From positions 4,407,001 to 4,471,000 of the forward strand of contig NC_092673.1 in the NCBI RefSeq assembly GCF_964355755.1: a stretch of DNA of 64,000 nt, given 5' to 3'. The position numbers and the translations under genes are program-made. Under the pieces are notes generated by a model. That model did no database searches and had not been told where the DNA came from. It saw nothing but the letters and a program-made list of their open reading frames with translations. The DNA is from Antedon mediterranea. Its lineage: Eukaryota; Echinodermata; Crinoidea; Comatulida; Antedonidae. Shown piece by piece: positions 59,808 through 64,000 of this stretch (position 1 is the stretch's first letter; every line of letters starts with the position of its first letter).

Positions 59808-59989
59808 ACGATGCGTTTACCGCGGAAACCCGAACTCCTCTCGGTGACAAAATCTTGTGTAAATTTAAGACGGTAGAAAAATTAGGTTTATATTTCAGTC
59901 AACATATCATTTTTCTGCATCGTAATAGACTTCAATTGAAAAGATTAGCAATTAAGCGGGAAAAAATAAACAAATCGGCATAAATGCTA

Positions 59990-60550
59990 AAACCTCTGGA
60001 GAGCAGTAAGCTCATCGTAACCGAGAACCTCAAGCGCATAAATAACAACGATACTTGGCCGAAATGGCAGTGTTTGTGTCCTTTGAAATACATCATTTAA
60101 TGGACTATGTAGGCCTAGAAATTAATTGATAAGAAGCTAGTTGAAACCTATTTGAGGGTTGGTTTTCACTCGATGTACTCTTTAATGGAAACCAGACTCC
60201 AGCTTCAAATATCTTGAATCCTAATGATATATATCCGAGATCATGAATGTTCATTGTAAACTTTTAACTGTTCATTTTATAAGTCCTTGTTTATTATTGT
60301 TATAAAAAGTCCATGTGCTTGAAATCAAACTCAATCAACCGCCTTTTATCTTATAAATAATATAATCGAATTACTGTACCTATTTTTATCAAATCGTTTC
60401 AGACACCATTTATCGAGTGTTTATCCTACAGTAGGCCCACATTGAAACAATGATTAAAAACACGTTTTTATATTAACGTTTTTTATATATGTAAAAAGAA
60501 ATTGTTGAAGACGAACAAATATATATTGAAATAAATTATAAAATTATGTG
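59990..60550. other. Intergenic, nothing recognised
   Basis: No supportable gene. GGTTTTCACTCG..TAATGGAAACCAGACTCC at about 60161-60204 is a short remnant reminiscent of the family C element at the window start. Confidence 0.4.
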
Positions 60551-60552
60551 TA

Positions 60553-60711
60553 TAAAGATCTGTCTACCCTATCAAACTAGTTTGACAAAAAAAAGTGTGA
60601 TGTACCTATGGTAGGGATATGCCAAAATATGGTAGTGATATGCGGTTATGTGCATATATGAGCAAATCACATTTGTTTGTCACATAAAGTTTGATAGTGT
60701 AGACAGCTTAA
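60553..60711 (-). mobile_element. MITE family A copy
   Basis: Ends AAAGATCTGTCTACCCTATC and TTTGATAGTGTAGACAGCTT; the GACATGATGATGTCAT palindrome has been replaced by TGCGGTTATGTGCATATATG. Confidence 0.83.
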
Positions 60712-60714
60712 CAC

Positions 60715-61760
60715 TGACAAAAACAAAAATATTAATGTGACTCCAATGGCGTTTTTGATACTAATATCGTTTGATTTTAGCAGATAAACACTAGTAATAC
60801 TAATGTATAGGAAACGTTTCCGTTTCTATTTCGATCTCTTGTACAAAATACATTAAATAGAGACTAATTTTTCTGGTAACAGTTACAATTATAAGTTCCG
60901 ATTATAAGTTACTGACGCTAAAATATACCCTCCTCTCTGATGCCTCATTATATCAATTCACATTTTAACTTTTAAGATCAATAATAATTCTTTATGTTAC
61001 CAGTGCAATGCAATAACTATTAGAGTAACGGGATCCTGACATAAAAAGTTACACTCCGGACCTCCAAAGGTGAAATGGATGTACACTGCTGACCCACCAA
61101 TGCGTCTCAGGGGCAGTTTACATATACCTGGTAGGCCCAGGTCTACACTTTACACTCTTAACCTCTTTGAAGAAAATACTATTTAATTGAAAACAGAAGT
61201 TTTATTTTCACCATTTTCACCATCGGAGATTGAGAAGAAACGTTTACTAGTTATATATTAAAGTGTATTTATTATTAGAACCGATAGAAAAATATTAATT
61301 CAAAATATTAATACGAAATCGTGTTGTTTTGTATATAAAATTAAACGTTGAACTATTATAAGACTATTGTGCGCGTATTTAAAACTTGGGATTTAGCGGA
61401 TGGATACGCATTACTATCTCATTTATTCCACGTTTGTTTTGGTCAACGAAACGATGGACATTTAAATTCTCTTCAATTTACGTCTATTAAAGTATTCATT
61501 TATTTTTAGATGCAACGTATCTCCTGGTTGTTTGTTTATTTACACTCGAATGGTATTTTTATTTTTATTATTAGTATTAATACTTATATATAGATGTCAT
61601 TAATAATTACTTATTAAATTCTTCCGGCTGTAAACAGTACACAGTATAGACAATAAGAAAATAAAGTCTTAGAGAGCAAATGTTTACCTAAGCAAGTTTA
61701 ATTGTCATCATAGCAAGGCACAGGAACAAATAAATAAATCCAAAAACATTTAAGTATAAG
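60715..61760. other. Intergenic, nothing recognised
   Basis: AT-rich, no supported gene or repeat. Confidence 0.5.
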
Positions 61761-61764
61761 ACAT

Positions 61765-62010
61765 GAGTTGGATAGCCGAATGGTTAGGACACTTGACTGT
61801 CATACAGATAGACCCGGGTTCAATTCCCGACAACTCCCAGTCCACTCAGCTGTAAATGAGTACCTGGTTGAAAATACTACGGAGAAAAAAAAGGCGGCGT
61901 GGAAAGGAACTGGCCACCCTACTACCACATAATGCCGAGGCTAGTACAATGAGCTCCTAACAGCTCATTCCCCTACGTTCAGAGAACACGGGACTCACCT
62001 TATAAGACAT
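61765..62010 (+). mobile_element. tRNA-derived SINE with Asp(GTC)-like head
   Basis: Residual tRNA head at 61765-61837. Box A TAGCCGAATGG, anticodon-loop-like CTGTCAT with GTC at 61799-61801, box B GGTTCAATTCC, acceptor halves GAGTTG/CAACTC. The anticodon stem does not pair, so it is not a working tRNA gene. A SINE-type body follows (TGTAAATGAGTACCTGGTTG; GGAACTGGCCACCCTACTAC; GAGCTCCTAACAGCTCATTC). Different family from the Ser/Leu-type SINE. Confidence 0.72.
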
Positions 62011-62341
62011 GTGCAGTCAGTGTTTTAATACATTTTAAATTTTAATGGATGCTATGTAAATGAATTTGAACAAGGCAATTAATGAGGGATAAAGGTAGGA
62101 CAAAATATTGGTTTTATTGTTTTTTTCATTCATGGTGATACCTCATCAGCATTGAGTGGTTTTAGTGTTCACAAACCAACACGTATCAAAATATAAAAAG
62201 TAAGATCTCGGTACCAATTTACCGTTAACCATTATAAACAAAAATATATCCACGTTTACAAAATAGATACTATAAATCATAATCATATCAGATATTGTAC
62301 GCGCATTAATATTGATGGCAATCAGTGTACACAAAGACGTT

Positions 62342-62480
62342 ATAAGCTCTTTCTACACTATCAAACTAGTTTGACAAAAAAGCCAAATATGGTAGAGATA
62401 TGCTCAAATATGGCACTGATATGACATCATCGTGTCCATATATGGGCACAGAAAGTTTGATAGTGTAGACAAAGCTTAAC
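62342..62480 (-). mobile_element. MITE family A copy, internally deleted
   Basis: Ends ATAAGCTCTTTCTACACTAT and TTTGATAGTGTAGACAAAGC. It lacks the GTGTGATGTGCC block on the left and the TTTTTGTCACAT block on the right. Confidence 0.83.
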
Positions 62481-62908
62481 GCTTTAAAATAAGTACAGCA
62501 GTACGCGTGGAAGAGAGTGCAGAAAAAAATACTAAAGTCGTGAATAATAACTGGATCATTTTGAGGTTGGACCTAGAGTATAATTAATCATTATACATTC
62601 GGTAATCGGTTAACAATGTTTTAACGACAATTTAACACTGCATTCCAAAGCTCTTGAGTAAGTTAATTGGCCACCAGAATACAAACCACACACGACACAA
62701 ACCAAATATATTGCCCTGATCTGGTTTCTGTAACTTGTTTGAATGGTCTCAAATTTACACAAGTTCAAGGCGTGGAAAACAATTAAAACGCCACAAATTT
62801 GTTAGCAATCAGAAACACGGATAGAAACATTGGCCTTTCTACTGCTGAACAACGAAATAACCTAAAAAGGCCCCAACAATGCGTTCGTAGAAGCAGCGTT
62901 GGGTGGCC

Positions 62909-63114
62909 CTTTAAGTAATGGTTCCCACTAGCGACGCAACCTACGTAACGTAAGAAAATGCCCTTCCAATAATTTTGTTTGGCCCCGCATGCGTGAAATC
63001 AAACCTGTGATGTTTGCAGTACTATTGCGTCGTCGGTTCCCACTTGTGATTACGCAATACAGCACTTTGCGTCGATACGTCGCTGCGTTGCGTTTTAGTG
63101 GGAACCACGCTTTA
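62909..63114. mobile_element. MITE family E copy 2
   Basis: Ends GGTTCCCACTAGCGACGCAA and TTGCGTTTTAGTGGGAACCA plus CGCTTTA. The interior differs from copy 1 and contains a second GGTTCCCACTTGTGA arm at about 63035, suggesting nested insertion. Confidence 0.78.
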
Positions 63115-63610
63115 GGAGTACACAAACCAGGGGAATTTCCCTGCGTTATTCCACTGGGCATACTGGAACACCGATAGTGGATGTGACTATACGAAAATAT
63201 TACAGTATCAACTATTACAGTGATCAATATACGGTACCACATTTAAATATAGGCCTAGCGCCTACTCGTCATCAACAGGTAATAGGTTCGAATCCAGACA
63301 GACATTTTTCATAAAATAAGGAGACGACTTGATCATAAATAAATTTATTTAACAGAAACTTTAATATCTGCGTTAGATACAATAATACTTAGATTAGATA
63401 CATGTAATATTTAAATAAATGACCCAAGTTCTTATAACTTTCAAAATACGTAACATTTTGATAAACATGGCATGAAATAATACTATCGGCTCTTTGATTT
63501 CGTAGGCGTTTAAAATAAATTTGCAATATGAGATTGACCATTCCTCAGTCTGTGTATAAAGATATGCATTTTTGTATTTCAAAAGGTATGAGAGTATGAA
63601 ACAATGCCAA

Positions 63611-63815
63611 TATATAGGCCCAAAGGCCAATTTACACAGACGACCGGCAACGGTAATAAAACTATAGAATCTATGTTATTACTTCTGATCATTTACACAC
63701 AACGCGGAGAGAACGAGCGGGCGGTTTCCGCTCAGGATAGATACAGATTCTACGTGGGACAAGCTGCGCGGTTTTCCGCTTACCGTTACCGCTCGTCTGT
63801 GTAAATTGGCCTATA
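63611..63815. mobile_element. Inverted-repeat element (about 200 bp)
   Basis: AGGCCAATTTACACAGACGA then CCGGCAACGGTAA at the left; TTACCGTTACCGCTCGTCTG then TGTAAATTGGCCTATA at the right. GC-rich relative to its flanks. Confidence 0.8.
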
Positions 63816-64000
63816 TTATTACTGTGTACAGATACCGCATTACAATTAATTTAACGCATTACAGGCGCAACATACATGGTACGGAGTTAGAAGCAGTATA
63901 TGTATACAAACTATTACAACGGGGAAATAGAATGCACCAGCTTAAACAAAATGTATACGGTATACTGGAGTTTGTTTATTCCAATGCAAAAACAAATCCA

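Noticed and set aside
59744-59983. 79-codon frame downstream of a MITE
   Set aside because: Starts inside MITE sequence, matches no family and has no splice support; could be an exon of an unseen gene but nothing shows it.
61765-61837. Functional tRNA-Asp gene
   Set aside because: The anticodon stem is unpaired, the acceptor stem has a mismatch, and a SINE body follows directly.

Overview
The window is nuclear DNA from an animal. It is AT-rich, its genes carry many GT-AG introns, and it is dense in short inverted-repeat transposons, tRNA-derived SINEs and LINE tails. Protein content (a CPLX1/2-like complexin, a full-length RRP5/PDCD11, a secreted PLL-type propeller protein, an LRR-Ig receptor) fits a marine invertebrate, perhaps a deuterostome such as an echinoderm. 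The lineage is a guess; no ribosomal or mitochondrial marker is present.

Layout. 1-9.05 kb holds no gene I can support, only repeats. 9.05-14.93 kb (+) is a four-exon complexin gene with a possible alternative first exon. 15-21.7 kb is repeats, including a 63-bp satellite of about 20 units that grew out of the end of a local MITE. 21.8-26.0 kb (-) is a seven-exon gene for a secreted protein: a propeller-like N-terminal half, a SKICH-like beta domain and a cysteine-bearing helical C-terminus. About 1.7 kb away, head to head, starts the main gene of the window, RRP5/PDCD11 (+, 27.73-57.61 kb). I could trace 34 coding exons with a continuous reading frame (1,802 residues: basic N-terminus, array of S1 domains, acidic linker, C-terminal HAT/TPR repeats). 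Its 5.7-kb intron 17 holds an intronless antisense gene for an 822-residue LRR-Ig membrane protein (43.68-46.15 kb, -). 57.6-64 kb is repeats only.

The genes do not form a pathway: complexin acts in synaptic vesicle release, RRP5 in pre-rRNA processing, and the other two look like a secreted and a cell-surface recognition protein.

The dominant non-coding signal is one MITE family (called family A here), about 22 copies plus fragments, 120-200 bp, with ends like GCTCTGTCTACACTATCAAA and a variable number of internal 21-bp units. At least ten other inverted-repeat elements occur, including a 1.2-kb foldback in RRP5 intron 14. A 19-bp minisatellite of about 66 units starts almost at the donor site of RRP5 intron 11. 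Exon borders were read by eye from splice consensus, frame continuity and remembered family similarity; no alignment or transcript data were available.
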